Shown: in pieces, positions 11,892-22,181 of the stretch
Layout: each line of letters starts with the position of its first letter
Numbering within the stretch: the first letter of the stretch is position 1
Origin: an uncultured Pelagibacteraceae bacterium
Lineage (GTDB): Bacteria > Pseudomonadota > Alphaproteobacteria > Pelagibacterales > Pelagibacteraceae
Assembly (NCBI GenBank): GCA_902580445.1
Contig: CACHKQ010000002.1
Span: 38,784-102,783, forward strand
DNA: 64,000 nucleotides
Direction: 5' to 3'
The notes under the pieces: generated by a model
What the model was told of the DNA's origin: nothing
Database searches by the model: none
Seen by the model: only the letters and a program-made list of their open reading frames with translations
Translations under genes and position numbers: made by a program

Positions 11892-12116
11892 TTTTTTTTG
11901 TTTTTTTTTTAATTCATTAATTTCTTTTTGTTGTTTTTCAATAATTTTTTTTAAGATTATAAATTCATTTTTTGTAACCAAATCTAGTTTACTCACAAAG
12001 TCTTCTTTTTTAAATTTTAAAGATGTTGCAATCTCTTTTCTTAAATCTTTAGAAGTAATAAGACCTGCTTCAATAAAACCTGATATCATTTTGAGAATTT
12101 TTTGAGAATTATTCAT
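11880..12116 (-). CDS. BMFP/accessory factor UbiK-like coiled-coil protein
   Basis: ISGFIEAGLITSKDLRKEI...KLDLVTKNEFIILKKIIEKQQKEINELKKK. Confidence 0.7.
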   Translation of the reverse strand: MNNSQKILKMISGFIEAGLITSKDLRKEIATSLKFKKEDFVSKLDLVTKNEFIILKKIIEKQQKEINELKKKQKKLKR

Positions 12117-12169
12117 AATTTTACTTTAAATTATAAGTAATTTAATTTCAATTGTGATAAATTTAACAA

Positions 12170-12961
12170 ATGGTTAATAATTTGAATCCGGTTCTGATCG
12201 ATTTAGGAGTTATCAAAATTCATTGGTATTCTCTGGCATATATATTTGGCATATTAATTGGCTGGTGGTATGGGAGATTTTTAATTAAAAAAAAAGTTAG
12301 ATTTATCGATCAAGAAAATTATATAAAAAATTTTGATGATTTAATTTCTTACATAATTATTGGCGTAATTATTGGTGGAAGATTGGGATATGTAATATTT
12401 TATAATCCTTTATATTTTATTAAAAACCCTATTGAAATTTTTAAATTATGGGAAGGTGGAATGTCTTTTCACGGAGGATTAATAGGTGTTATTGTAAGCA
12501 CCTATATTTTTTCAAAACTCAAAAAACTTAATTACAAAATATATTTTGATCTAATTTGCTGTGTGGCGCCTATTGGAATTTTTTTGGGGAGAGTTGCAAA
12601 TTTTATAAACAGTGAACTTTATGGGACACCCACAGAAAAACCTTGGGGAGTTATTTTTCCGAAAATTGATAATTTAACTAGACACCCCTCACAACTCTAT
12701 GAGGCATTTTTAGAGGGAATTATTTTATTCATATTAATAAATTTTTTATTCTTAAAAAAGAAATTAAATTACGGGATAATATCTTTCATATTTTTAATTT
12801 CATACAGTTTTTTTAGAATTTTAGTTGAACAATTTAGAGAGCCTGACAAACATATTGGATATATTTTTAATTTTATGAGTCTTGGTTCTTTACTAAGTAT
12901 TGCTATGATAATTTTTGCTTTTATATTTGTTTCAAAAATTAACTCAAATGAAAAAAATTAA
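12170..12961 (+). CDS. lgt: Prolipoprotein diacylglyceryl transferase
   Basis: GGRLGYVIFYN, WEGGMSFHGGLIG, LGRVANFINSELYG, RHPSQLYEAFLEG. Confidence 0.96.
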   Translation: MVNNLNPVLIDLGVIKIHWYSLAYIFGILIGWWYGRFLIKKKVRFIDQENYIKNFDDLISYIIIGVIIGGRLGYVIFYNPLYFIKNPIEIFKLWEGGMSFHGGLIGVIVSTYIFSKLKKLNYKIYFDLICCVAPIGIFLGRVANFINSELYGTPTEKPWGVIFPKIDNLTRHPSQLYEAFLEGIILFILINFLFLKKKLNYGIISFIFLISYSFFRILVEQFREPDKHIGYIFNFMSLGSLLSIAMIIFAFIFVSKINSNEKN

Positions 12962-14012
12962 TAAATTATTTTTAAAAAAAAAATCAATGCCATTGGATTC
13001 TTTTTTGGATAAAGTTCTTTACGACAGAGATTTTGGTTATTATCAAAAGAAAAATCCTTTTGGAGAAAAAGGAGATTTTATAACTGCTCCAAATATTTCT
13101 AATCTTTTTGGAGAAATGATAACTATTTGGTTAGTGAGTTTTTGGGAAAAATTGAGAAAACCAAAAAAAATTAATTTCATTGAAATGGGTCCAGGTAACG
13201 GAGATCTTTGTTTATCGATTTTACAAACATTAAAAAATTTTCCTCAAGTTTATAAATCTGTAAATATAATTCTTTATGAAAGAAGTGAAACATTAAAAAA
13301 AATACAGAAAAAAAGAATTAACACACAAAAAGTAAAATGGATTAAAAATTTAAAGCTAATTAAAGATGGGCCTGTTATATTTTTTGGAAATGAATTTTTA
13401 GATGCTCTACCTATAAAACAGTTTAAGAAAGTAAACGGAAAATTATTTGAAAAATACGTGGAAATTAATAAAAAAAATAATGTAAATTTTTTTTTTAGGA
13501 AATCTATCAAAAAACCAATAGCAAAACTAAAAAATTTTGAAGCTATAAAAAACAATATTATAATAGAATATCCAGAACATGGATTTAAGGAATTAAATGA
13601 GGTATGCAAAAAGATCAGACAATTAAATGGTGGTGCTCTTTTTATTGATTATGGATATATAAAAGAGCACAATTTTGATACGCTTCAATCAGTTAAAAAA
13701 CACAAATTTAACGATATTCTGCAAAACGTTAGTGAGGCTGATATTACTTCTTTAGTAAATTTTAATTTATACAAGGAATATTTTAATATGAAAAATTTAT
13801 GTGTAGATAAAATCATTTCTCAAAGTGAATTTCTTCAAAAACTGGGGATTATGGAAAGGTATAAAATATTATGTAATAAGTTAGATAATAATGAAAAATC
13901 AAATTTATATGGCAGAATAAGAAGGCTTATTCATCCTAAAATGATGGGAGAAAATTTCAAAGTTATTTTTGCAAAAAATAAAAAATGTAGTTTCACTATA
14001 GACCTAAACTAA
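12948..14012 (+). CDS. SAM-dependent methyltransferase, MidA/NDUFAF7 family
   Basis: MPLDSFLDKVLYDRDFGYYQKKNPFGEKGDFITAPNISNLFGEMI, IEMGPGNGDL, FFGNEFLDALPI; start chosen at ATG 12948 inside the track ORF. Confidence 0.88.
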   Translation: MKKINKLFLKKKSMPLDSFLDKVLYDRDFGYYQKKNPFGEKGDFITAPNISNLFGEMITIWLVSFWEKLRKPKKINFIEMGPGNGDLCLSILQTLKNFPQVYKSVNIILYERSETLKKIQKKRINTQKVKWIKNLKLIKDGPVIFFGNEFLDALPIKQFKKVNGKLFEKYVEINKKNNVNFFFRKSIKKPIAKLKNFEAIKNNIIIEYPEHGFKELNEVCKKIRQLNGGALFIDYGYIKEHNFDTLQSVKKHKFNDILQNVSEADITSLVNFNLYKEYFNMKNLCVDKIISQSEFLQKLGIMERYKILCNKLDNNEKSNLYGRIRRLIHPKMMGENFKVIFAKNKKCSFTIDLN

Positions 14013-14776
14013 TGTTTTATTCAAAAAATTTAATGAGTGAAGTTAATGTAAAACATTGCTTCTTCTCAAGAAAAAATGGCGTCTCCAAAGGAATATATGA
14101 AAGTTTAAATTGTGGTATTGGAAGTAAAGATGACATTAATAATGTTAAAAAAAATTTGGAGATAGTTTCTAAAAATTTCAATATCCAAAGTAGTAAATTG
14201 GCACTAATGAATCAGACTCATAGTAATAAAGTTATATTTATTAAGGATTTAAATAATTTAAAAAGATTTGATTGTGACGCCTTATTGACAAGTAATGACG
14301 ACATTGCTCTTTGCGTATTAACTGCAGATTGTGCGCCAATATTAATTTACGAAACCAAAAAAAAAATAGTGGGATGCATACATGCTGGTTGGAAGGGAGC
14401 ATTTTTTGGTATTATTGAAAATACGATATTAAAATTGTCAGAAATAGGTGGAGATAAAAATAAATTAGCTGTAACTGTAGGGCCTTGTATATCTCAAAAT
14501 AATTATGAAGTTAAAAAAGGTTTTTATTCAAATTTTATGTCTCAGTCTAAACAAAACGAAAAATTCTTTGAAGAAATGGGAAATGAGAAATTTAGATTCA
14601 ATTTACGAGCATATATAAATAAAAAATTTCAAGATTTAGGTGTTCAAACGATTGATAATATTGCAGTGGATAGTTTTGCCTCTGAGAACGAATATTTTAG
14701 CCATAGAAGGGCCAAAAAGTTAGGTCAAGATGACTACGGAAGATGTATATCAGCAATTAGAAAAATTACTTTATAA
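14012..14776 (+). CDS. pgeF: Polyphenol oxidase/YfiH (PgeF) family protein
   Basis: FFSRKNGVSKGIYESLNCG, LTADCAPILIYE, GCIHAGWKG, DSFASENEYFSHRRAK. Confidence 0.88.
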   Translation: MFYSKNLMSEVNVKHCFFSRKNGVSKGIYESLNCGIGSKDDINNVKKNLEIVSKNFNIQSSKLALMNQTHSNKVIFIKDLNNLKRFDCDALLTSNDDIALCVLTADCAPILIYETKKKIVGCIHAGWKGAFFGIIENTILKLSEIGGDKNKLAVTVGPCISQNNYEVKKGFYSNFMSQSKQNEKFFEEMGNEKFRFNLRAYINKKFQDLGVQTIDNIAVDSFASENEYFSHRRAKKLGQDDYGRCISAIRKITL

Positions 14777-14822
14777 AATTAATTGAAAATTTGACTCATT
14801 GGATGTATAGATAGTTTTCCTA

Positions 14823-15755
14823 ATGAAAATTTTATCAGGAACAAGCAACCCTTCATTAAGCAAAAGTATCAGTAAACAGCTTAAGCTTAAATTAATTAAC
14901 ACAAATATCAAAAATTTTTCAGATGGAGAAATATATGTTGAGATTAATGAAAATATAAGGGGAAATAGTGTATTTGTAGTTCAATCTACATCTACCCCAG
15001 CAAATGATAATTTGATGGAATTACTCTTATGTATAGATGCCTTAAAAAGATCGTCGGCCAAAAGCGTTACAGCAGTAATTCCATATTTTGGTTACGCAAG
15101 GCAAGATAGAAAAGTTGTACCTAGAACTTCAATTTCTGCAAAGGTAGTATCAAACTTAATTACAAAAGCAGGTGCTAATAGAATTGTGACAGTAGATTTA
15201 CATGCTGGTCAGATTCAAGGTTTTTTTGACATGCCAGTAGATAATTTATTTACAACTCCTTTATTTGCAAGATATATAAAAAAAAATATTAAAAGCAAAA
15301 ATTTAATATGTGTGTCTCCTGATGCAGGTGGAATTGAAAGAACAAGAGGTTTGGCGAAAAAAATAAATGCTGACTTGGCGATTATAGATAAAAGGAGACC
15401 GCAAGCTGGAAAGTCTCAAGTTATGAATGTTATTGGTGAAATAAAAAATAAAAATTGTATAATTGTGGATGATATTATTGATAGTGGGGGGACAATAGTA
15501 AATGCTGTTGAAGCCTTAATTAAAAAAGGAGCTAAGGATGTCCATGTTTTCGTAACGCATGCTGTTCTTAGCGGAGATGCAGTAAATAAAATTAAAAAGT
15601 CTAAAATAAAAAAATTAATTATTACTGATACTATAGATAATAGTAGAAGAATAAAAAATGTTGGTAAAATACAAGTATTATCAATTGCACCTCTTATGGC
15701 AGAAGCAATAAAAAGGATTTCAAACTCTACATCTGTGTCAGATCTCTTTAATTAA
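14823..15755 (+). CDS. prs: Ribose-phosphate pyrophosphokinase
   Basis: PYFGYARQDRK, VTVDLHAGQIQGFFDMPVDNL, CIIVDDIIDSGGT. Confidence 0.97.
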   Translation: MKILSGTSNPSLSKSISKQLKLKLINTNIKNFSDGEIYVEINENIRGNSVFVVQSTSTPANDNLMELLLCIDALKRSSAKSVTAVIPYFGYARQDRKVVPRTSISAKVVSNLITKAGANRIVTVDLHAGQIQGFFDMPVDNLFTTPLFARYIKKNIKSKNLICVSPDAGGIERTRGLAKKINADLAIIDKRRPQAGKSQVMNVIGEIKNKNCIIVDDIIDSGGTIVNAVEALIKKGAKDVHVFVTHAVLSGDAVNKIKKSKIKKLIITDTIDNSRRIKNVGKIQVLSIAPLMAEAIKRISNSTSVSDLFN

Positions 15756-15798
15756 ACCCTTGTTTTATTCTAAAGTTGGGGTAAATTGGCTCATTCAA

Positions 15799-16551
15799 AT
15801 GACAAATAATTTAAAGGCCACTAAGAGAGAAACAAAAACTAAAGGCCAAATAAATATTTTAAGATCAAAAGGTTTTATACCAGCTATTTTATATGGCGGT
15901 AAAAGTCCGAATTTAAAATTAAGTATAAGTGAAAAATTTGTTGATGAAGTTTTAAGAACGGAAAATTTTTTGTCTACAGTGATAGATCTTGATATTGATG
16001 GAAAGAAAGAAAAAGTAATTCCTCGAGACGTTAGTTATCATGTTACGTCGGATAAACCTACTCACATTGATTTTATGCGAATTGTTCAAGGTTCAAATAT
16101 CATTTTAGAAATCCCAGTTAGATTTAAAAACAATGATCAGTGTAGCGGTCTTAAAAAAGGCGGCGTTTTAAATATTGTAAGAAGAAAAATTGAACTAAAA
16201 TGTCAGGCAGAAAGTATACCTGAAAATATTGATGTAGATTTAGCTGGTTTAGATATTGGTACAAGTATAAGAATATCTTCTGTTACACTTCCTCAAAATG
16301 CAGAATTAACAATTACAGATAGAGATTTTGTGGTGGCCACAATAGCTGCACCGACAATTGTAAAAGAACCTGAAAAACCAGCTGAAGAAACTGCTGCTGA
16401 AGGGGAAGGTGGTCAAGAGACTTCTGCTGAGGGTGCAGATACAACAACGGCAGGTAAAGAAGGTGAAGCTTCTAAGAAAGACGATAAAGGCAAAGACCCT
16501 GCACCAGATAAAAAACAGTCTGGTGAGAAAAAAACTCCTGATAAAAAATAA
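15799..16551 (+). CDS. rplY: 50S ribosomal protein bL25 (CTC family) with a charged C-terminal tail
   Basis: RSKGFIPAILYGGKSPNLKLSI, RDVSYHVTSDKPTHIDFMRI; tail EPEKPAEETAAEGEGGQETSAEGADTTTAGKEGEASKKDDKGKDPAPDKKQSGEKKTPDKK. Confidence 0.93.
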   Translation: MTNNLKATKRETKTKGQINILRSKGFIPAILYGGKSPNLKLSISEKFVDEVLRTENFLSTVIDLDIDGKKEKVIPRDVSYHVTSDKPTHIDFMRIVQGSNIILEIPVRFKNNDQCSGLKKGGVLNIVRRKIELKCQAESIPENIDVDLAGLDIGTSIRISSVTLPQNAELTITDRDFVVATIAAPTIVKEPEKPAEETAAEGEGGQETSAEGADTTTAGKEGEASKKDDKGKDPAPDKKQSGEKKTPDKK

Positions 16552-16557
16552 ATATTT

Positions 16558-17130
16558 ATGCTTTTGCTTGTAGGTTTAGGAAACCCCGGTCCGAATAATA
16601 CAAACAATAGACATAATATTGGTTTTAAAATTATAGATGCAATAAACTCTGAATTTAGTCTGTCAAAACAAAAACCTAAATTTAAAGGGCTTTTAACAAC
16701 TGGAAATATTCAAGATAAAAAAGTTTATGCGATTAAACCATTAACTTTTATGAACAATTCTGGAGTTTGTATCAAAGAACTTATTGATTATTTTAAAATT
16801 GATGCAAAAAATGTAATAGTTTTTCATGACGATTTAGATATAGACCTAGGAAAAGTAAAAGCTAAATTTGGTGGAACTAGTGCGGGTCATAATGGTATTG
16901 AATCTATTGATAAATTTATTGGTAAAGATTATTCAAGAGTAAGAATTGGAATTGGTCGACCTGAACAAAAAAGTAAAGTTAACAATCATGTCTTAGAAGA
17001 TTTTAATGAAAATGAAGAAGATAGAATTAAAGATATTACTAAAAATATTGTTAAATTAATTCCGGCTTTAATTAACAAAGAAATGGATTTATTTTCAAGT
17101 AAGGTAAACCAGAATTTGAATGGGATTTAA
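16558..17130 (+). CDS. pth: Peptidyl-tRNA hydrolase
   Basis: LLVGLGNPGPNNTNNRHNIGFKIIDAI, KPLTFMNNSG, HDDLDIDLGK, GHNGIESI. Confidence 0.96.
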   Translation: MLLLVGLGNPGPNNTNNRHNIGFKIIDAINSEFSLSKQKPKFKGLLTTGNIQDKKVYAIKPLTFMNNSGVCIKELIDYFKIDAKNVIVFHDDLDIDLGKVKAKFGGTSAGHNGIESIDKFIGKDYSRVRIGIGRPEQKSKVNNHVLEDFNENEEDRIKDITKNIVKLIPALINKEMDLFSSKVNQNLNGI

Positions 17131-18193
17131 GTGTGGTATCGTTGGATTGCCTAATGTTGGTAAATCTACATTGTTTAATGCTTTAACTTCATCAAAAAAC
17201 GCACAAGCAGAAAACTTTCCATTTTGTACTATCGATCCAAACATAGGTATAGTAGATGTTCCAGATACTCGTTTAAACAATCTATCAGTAATTTCAAAAT
17301 CTAGTAAAAAAATTAATGCAAATATAACATTTGTTGATATCGCTGGACTTGTTAAAGGCGCATCAAAAGGTGAAGGTTTAGGAAATAAATTTCTTTCACA
17401 TATTAGGGAGGTAGATGCAATAGTTCACCTAGTAAGATGCTTTGACTCGGAAAATATACAGCATGTAAATAAAAGGATTGATCCTATAAATGATTTGGAG
17501 ACGATAAAAACTGAAATATTGCTTGCTGATATTAAGCAAATAGAGAAGAAACTCGAAAAAAATGCAAAAAAAAAATTAACTGAAAAACAAATTAAATTGC
17601 TAAATGAAATTTTAGCTCGACTCAATGAAGCTAAATCTTTTGATATAAGTTATGATTCGGAAAGTAAAAAATTTCTTACAGAAATCGGGCTTATATCAAA
17701 CAAACCATATATTATCGTATGTAATGTCGATGAGCAGAGTGTGAGGGATGGAAATAATTATACAAAGCTTTTAAAAGAAAAGTATTCAAATCAAAAATTT
17801 GTTTCTATTTGTGCTGATATAGAGAGCCAAATAATAGACCTTAAGCCTGATGAAAGAGAAAATTACATGAAAAATATAGGTTTGGAAAAAACTGGTTTAG
17901 ATAAACTGATTACATCTGGATACGATTTGCTCAATTTAAATACTTTTTTTACCTCTGGTCCTAAAGAAACAAGAGCTTGGACTATTAAAAAAAATACTGC
18001 AGCTCAAAAAGCAGCAGGAGTAATACATAGTGACTTTGAAAAAAATTTTATAAGGGCAGAAGTAGTATCTTATGATGACTTTAAGAAATATGGAAGCTTT
18101 GAAAAAGCAAAAGAAAATGGAAAATTAAGAGTAGAAGGTAAAAATTATTTTGTTAATGATGGTGATGTTTTAATTTTCAGGGTCAATCCTTGA
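17120..18193 (+). CDS. ychF: Redox-regulated ATPase/GTP-binding protein YchF
   Basis: CGIVGLPNVGKSTLFNALTSSKNAQAENFPFCTIDPN...AAGVIHSDFEKNFIRAEVVSYDDF. Confidence 0.97.
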   Translation: MGFKCGIVGLPNVGKSTLFNALTSSKNAQAENFPFCTIDPNIGIVDVPDTRLNNLSVISKSSKKINANITFVDIAGLVKGASKGEGLGNKFLSHIREVDAIVHLVRCFDSENIQHVNKRIDPINDLETIKTEILLADIKQIEKKLEKNAKKKLTEKQIKLLNEILARLNEAKSFDISYDSESKKFLTEIGLISNKPYIIVCNVDEQSVRDGNNYTKLLKEKYSNQKFVSICADIESQIIDLKPDERENYMKNIGLEKTGLDKLITSGYDLLNLNTFFTSGPKETRAWTIKKNTAAQKAAGVIHSDFEKNFIRAEVVSYDDFKKYGSFEKAKENGKLRVEGKNYFVNDGDVLIFRVNP

Positions 18194-18961
18194 CCATAGT
18201 CTACGCATACTAAAATATACCAAGGTAGATAAAATTATTAGAAAAATCACAACTTTAAATCCTAATTTATGTCGTGTTTCCAAATGAGGTTCGGCTGACC
18301 AGGTAAGGAAAGTTGTAACATCTTTTGCCATTTGAGACTGAGTTGCTTTTGTTCCATCGGCATAAGAAACTAGATCGTCTGCAAGTGGATTTGACATTTT
18401 AATCTTGTTACCGTCCATGTATTTGTTGTAGTAGACCCCGTCCTCTAATTGAAAATCAGCAGGTGGTTCTGTATAGCCCATTAAAACTGCATAAATATAG
18501 TCAGCGCCGCCCTTACGTGCTTTTACTAAAACCGACATATCTGGTGGATAAGCTCCGCCATTAGCTGCGGTCGCAGCCTCAATATTTGGATAGGGCGATA
18601 CAAATTTGTCAGAAGGTCTTCCTGGTCTTGTGAACATTTCTCCATCACTATTTGGACCATCGGTTACTTCAAAATTAGCTGCTATTGCTTTTACTTGCTC
18701 AACAGAAAATTCTGGTCCGCCTTTTTCACCAAGGTTTCTATAACTTAAAAGGTTCATAGAATGACATGATGCGCAAACCTCGGTATAAACTTGATATCCT
18801 CTTTGTAAAGCGCTTCTATCAAATGTTCCCGTTATTCCTTTAAAGCTCCAATCATATTTTGGAATTTTCATCTCTTCGGCGTATGAAAAATTTGTAATAA
18901 TAAAAAAGAATAATAGAAAGCTTAGAGAAGATCTTTTAAATTTACACATCTCTTTTGTCAC
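18170..18961 (-). CDS. petC: Cytochrome c1 of the bc1 complex
   Basis: [24 protein letters not shown] (heme c CxxCH); C-terminal TM anchor. Confidence 0.96.
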   Translation of the reverse strand: MTKEMCKFKRSSLSFLLFFFIITNFSYAEEMKIPKYDWSFKGITGTFDRSALQRGYQVYTEVCASCHSMNLLSYRNLGEKGGPEFSVEQVKAIAANFEVTDGPNSDGEMFTRPGRPSDKFVSPYPNIEAATAANGGAYPPDMSVLVKARKGGADYIYAVLMGYTEPPADFQLEDGVYYNKYMDGNKIKMSNPLADDLVSYADGTKATQSQMAKDVTTFLTWSAEPHLETRHKLGFKVVIFLIILSTLVYFSMRRLWSRIDPEN

Positions 18962-20201
18962 TTTTGATAAACTCTGCTTTAGGCATTCCTGTTAAAACTG
19001 GCTCTGTTATACTTAGAGGGAGTGGTTGAGTTTTTTCAATTCTACTAAGTAATGGCAATACTACTAAAAAATGAGCAAAATAATAAATAGTGCCAACTCT
19101 AGCCACGAAAAGATATAAGCCCTCAGCTGGCATAGCGCCTACATAACCAAGCGCTAAAACATCAACTACAAGAACCCAGAAAAATATTTTGTTTAGAGGC
19201 CTAAAAACAGACGATCTTACTTTGCTACTATCAAGCCACGGTAATACCATCAAAATAAAAATTGATCCAAACATTAAAATAACTCCACCAAGCTTATCTG
19301 GTACTGAACGCAAAATAGCATAAAAAGGTAATAGGTACCATTCGGGTACGATATGTTTAGGTGTGACTAATGGATTGGCCTGGATGTAGTTATCGCTATG
19401 ACCAAGAACATTGGGTGCAAAAAATATGAAACCTGAAAAAATTATTAGAAAAATTAATAAAGCAAATAAATCTTTAATTGTTATATATGGATGAAAAGGA
19501 ACAGTGTCTTTTGATGGTTTTTTAACATCAATTCCTATCGGGTTATTATTCCCGGGCACATGTAAAGCCCAGATATGCAAAATAACTAAACCTAGAATTA
19601 AAAAAGGGAATAAATAATGTAAACTAAAAAATCTTGTTAAAGTTGGGTTATCAACTGAGTAACCCCCCCACAACCACGTAGTAATACTTTCTCCAACTAA
19701 AGGTATAGCACTAAACAAATTTGTAATTACTGTTGCTCCCCAAAAACTCATTTGGCCCCATGGTAATACGTAGCCCATGAAAGCTGTAGCCATCATAAGT
19801 AGATATATTATCATTCCAAGTATCCAAATAACTTCTCTTGGTGATTTGTATGACCCGTAAAACAATGATCTGAATATATGGATATAAACTGCTAAAAAAA
19901 ACATTGAAGCGCCATTACTGTGTATGTAACGGATTAACCATCCGTAGTTTACGTCTCTCATGATATGCTCCACACTATTAAATGCTAAATCTGCGTGGGC
20001 CACATAATGCATTGCTAATACGAGTCCGGTTATAATTTGTGACAATAAACAAAAAGTTAATATACCGCCAAATGTCCACCAATAGTTCAAGTTCTTTGGC
20101 GTTGGGTAATCTGTTAGATGAGAAGCTAAAGACAAAAGTGGCAGTCTATCGTTAAACCACTTTCCGAATTTTGATTTAGGAGTATATGTGTGATCACTCA
20201 T
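18942..20201 (-). CDS. petB: Cytochrome b of the bc1 complex
   Basis: [70 protein letters not shown]. Confidence 0.98.
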   Translation of the reverse strand: MSDHTYTPKSKFGKWFNDRLPLLSLASHLTDYPTPKNLNYWWTFGGILTFCLLSQIITGLVLAMHYVAHADLAFNSVEHIMRDVNYGWLIRYIHSNGASMFFLAVYIHIFRSLFYGSYKSPREVIWILGMIIYLLMMATAFMGYVLPWGQMSFWGATVITNLFSAIPLVGESITTWLWGGYSVDNPTLTRFFSLHYLFPFLILGLVILHIWALHVPGNNNPIGIDVKKPSKDTVPFHPYITIKDLFALLIFLIIFSGFIFFAPNVLGHSDNYIQANPLVTPKHIVPEWYLLPFYAILRSVPDKLGGVILMFGSIFILMVLPWLDSSKVRSSVFRPLNKIFFWVLVVDVLALGYVGAMPAEGLYLFVARVGTIYYFAHFLVVLPLLSRIEKTQPLPLSITEPVLTGMPKAEFIKSDKRDV

Positions 20202-20207
20202 TTAAAA

Positions 20208-20723
20208 TTATCCAATCCTAATTGTATTTTCATCAACAAAAGCATACTTTGGAATTTCCATATTTGTTGGGGCCGGACCTTTTCTAATCCTGCCTGATGT
20301 ATCGTAATGAGATCCATGACAAGGACAAAACCATCCATTGTATTCCCCTTTATCAGAAAGAGGTACGCACCCAAGATGAGAACAAATTCCCATCATAACT
20401 AACCACTCTGCTTTTTTAACTCTATCTTCATCTTTTTCAGGATGTTTTAGATCATCTAAACTTACTGATTGTGCTTCGGAAATTTCTGAGTCTGTTCTCC
20501 TCTTTATAAAGACTGGCTTCCCTCTCCACAAAACCGTAATTGATTTTCCTGGTTCAATTTGGCTTATATCTACCTCTGTTGTCGCCAATGCTTTAACTGA
20601 ACTATCTGGATTCATCTGATCGATAAAAGGCCAAATAGTTGCACCCAAACCAACTGCACCGACCGTGTAACTAGCGGTAAAAAGAAAATCTCTCCTGTTA
20701 TTTTTTTTTTCTGAGTCGCTCAT
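20208..20723 (-). CDS. petA: Ubiquinol-cytochrome c reductase Rieske iron-sulfur subunit
   Basis: CSHLGCVPLSDKGEYNGWFCPCHGSHYDTSGRIRKGPAPTNMEIP; start placed at ATG 20723 (MSDSEKKNNRRDFLF) within a longer track ORF. Confidence 0.95.
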   Translation of the reverse strand: MSDSEKKNNRRDFLFTASYTVGAVGLGATIWPFIDQMNPDSSVKALATTEVDISQIEPGKSITVLWRGKPVFIKRRTDSEISEAQSVSLDDLKHPEKDEDRVKKAEWLVMMGICSHLGCVPLSDKGEYNGWFCPCHGSHYDTSGRIRKGPAPTNMEIPKYAFVDENTIRIG

Positions 20724-20853
20724 AAAGTTAAAATAATATTGCTTTTTATTATAAAATAGGGTTATTTTAAAGGGTTGCCAGAGGCCAGAATGACACACAA
20801 ATTGAATTAAGTTGTCAAAATTGACTAGTTATAAACACCGAAAATAATTTTTT

Positions 20854-21705
20854 ATGGAAATAAGTCAGGAAATAGAAAAAAAACTAGTAAGTCAATGGTT
20901 TGCCTTTTTACAACGTAAAATATTAGAAGAATTTCAAAATCTTGAACTAGAATTTTCTAAAAAAAAAAGATTAAAAGTAAAATATTTTAGAAAAAATATT
21001 TGGAGAAAAGATAACCCCCAAGATGGCGGAGGACAATATTATATTTTAAAAAATGGTCAAATTTTTGATCAAGTTGGAATTAATCATTCTACGGTCCAGG
21101 GTAAATTTCAGAAGAATTATAAATCTAATATTCCTGGAACTAAAAAAAATCAATCCTATTGGGCGTCAGGTATATCGGTTGTAGCACATATGAAAAATCC
21201 CAATATCCCAGCAATTCATTTTAACACAAGATTTGTTATTACATCTAAAAGATGGTTCGGCGGAGGTATGGATGTTACGCCAAGCAATAAAGATTTTAAT
21301 GAGAAGAAATTTGTTCACAAAAATCTTAAATTCGTGTGTGATAACAATAAAAAAAATTATAAAAATTACAAAAAATGGTGTGATGATTATTTTTACATAA
21401 AACATCTGGGGGAAACTAGGGGAATTGGGGGAATTTTTTTTGATTACCTTTACAAAGATTGGGTAAAAAATTTTAAATTTATAAGAGATGTAGGAATTTG
21501 TTTTGTCGAGATAACTAAAACAATTGTGGAAAAGAAAAAATTCTTAAGATGGACTAAAAAACAAAAAGGTGATCAACTAATTAAAAGAGGTAAGTATGTG
21601 GAATTTAATTTACTTTATGACAGAGGAACTAAATTTGGATTAAATACTGGTGGTAATATTGATGCAATATTTATGTCATTACCACCTAATGCGAGATGGA
21701 AATAA
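20854..21705 (+). CDS. hemF: Oxygen-dependent coproporphyrinogen III oxidase
   Basis: FNTRFVITSKRWFGGGMDVTPS, GETRGIGGIFFDYL, YVEFNLLYDRGTKFGLNTGGN. Confidence 0.96.
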   Translation: MEISQEIEKKLVSQWFAFLQRKILEEFQNLELEFSKKKRLKVKYFRKNIWRKDNPQDGGGQYYILKNGQIFDQVGINHSTVQGKFQKNYKSNIPGTKKNQSYWASGISVVAHMKNPNIPAIHFNTRFVITSKRWFGGGMDVTPSNKDFNEKKFVHKNLKFVCDNNKKNYKNYKKWCDDYFYIKHLGETRGIGGIFFDYLYKDWVKNFKFIRDVGICFVEITKTIVEKKKFLRWTKKQKGDQLIKRGKYVEFNLLYDRGTKFGLNTGGNIDAIFMSLPPNARWK

Positions 21706-22181
21706 TGGAAAAAGAACCAATTACAATTGAAGGATTAAAAAAACTTAAAAATGAATTGGAGGATTTAAAAAATAATAAAAGACCTAAAATAGTTGCGGCT
21801 ATTGCAGAAGCACGAGGTCATGGAGATTTAAAAGAAAATGCAGAATATCATGCAGCTAAAGAACAGCAGGGTCATGTTGAAACAAGAATTTTGCAGATAA
21901 ATGATTTAATTGCCAGAGCCAATGTCATCGATGTTACAAAAGTTGAAAATGATGGAAAAGTTATTTTTGGATCTACGGTAAGTGTTAAAGATTTAGAAAA
22001 TAATAAAAAAATTTCTTTTAAAATTGTTGGGCGAGATGAAGCGGATGTTAAAAAAAATTTAGTTTATTTTAGATCGCCCGTGGGAAAATCTTTAATAGGA
22101 AAAAAGGTTAAGGAATCTTTAATCGTGAATACCCCGTCAGGTGAAAAAAATTACGAAATATTAGAAGTTAAATATATTTAG
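21705..22181 (+). CDS. greA: Transcription elongation factor GreA
   Basis: MEKEPITIEGLKKLKNELEDLKNNKRPKIVAAIAEARGHGDLKENAEYHAAKEQQ; start ATG 21705 overlaps the hemF TAA. Confidence 0.95.
   Translation: MEKEPITIEGLKKLKNELEDLKNNKRPKIVAAIAEARGHGDLKENAEYHAAKEQQGHVETRILQINDLIARANVIDVTKVENDGKVIFGSTVSVKDLENNKKISFKIVGRDEADVKKNLVYFRSPVGKSLIGKKVKESLIVNTPSGEKNYEILEVKYI

Noticed and set aside
13274-13609. 111-aa minus-strand ORF
   Set aside because: Antisense to the MidA-family methyltransferase; composition is Phe/Ser/Leu-rich as expected from the complement of A-rich coding sequence.
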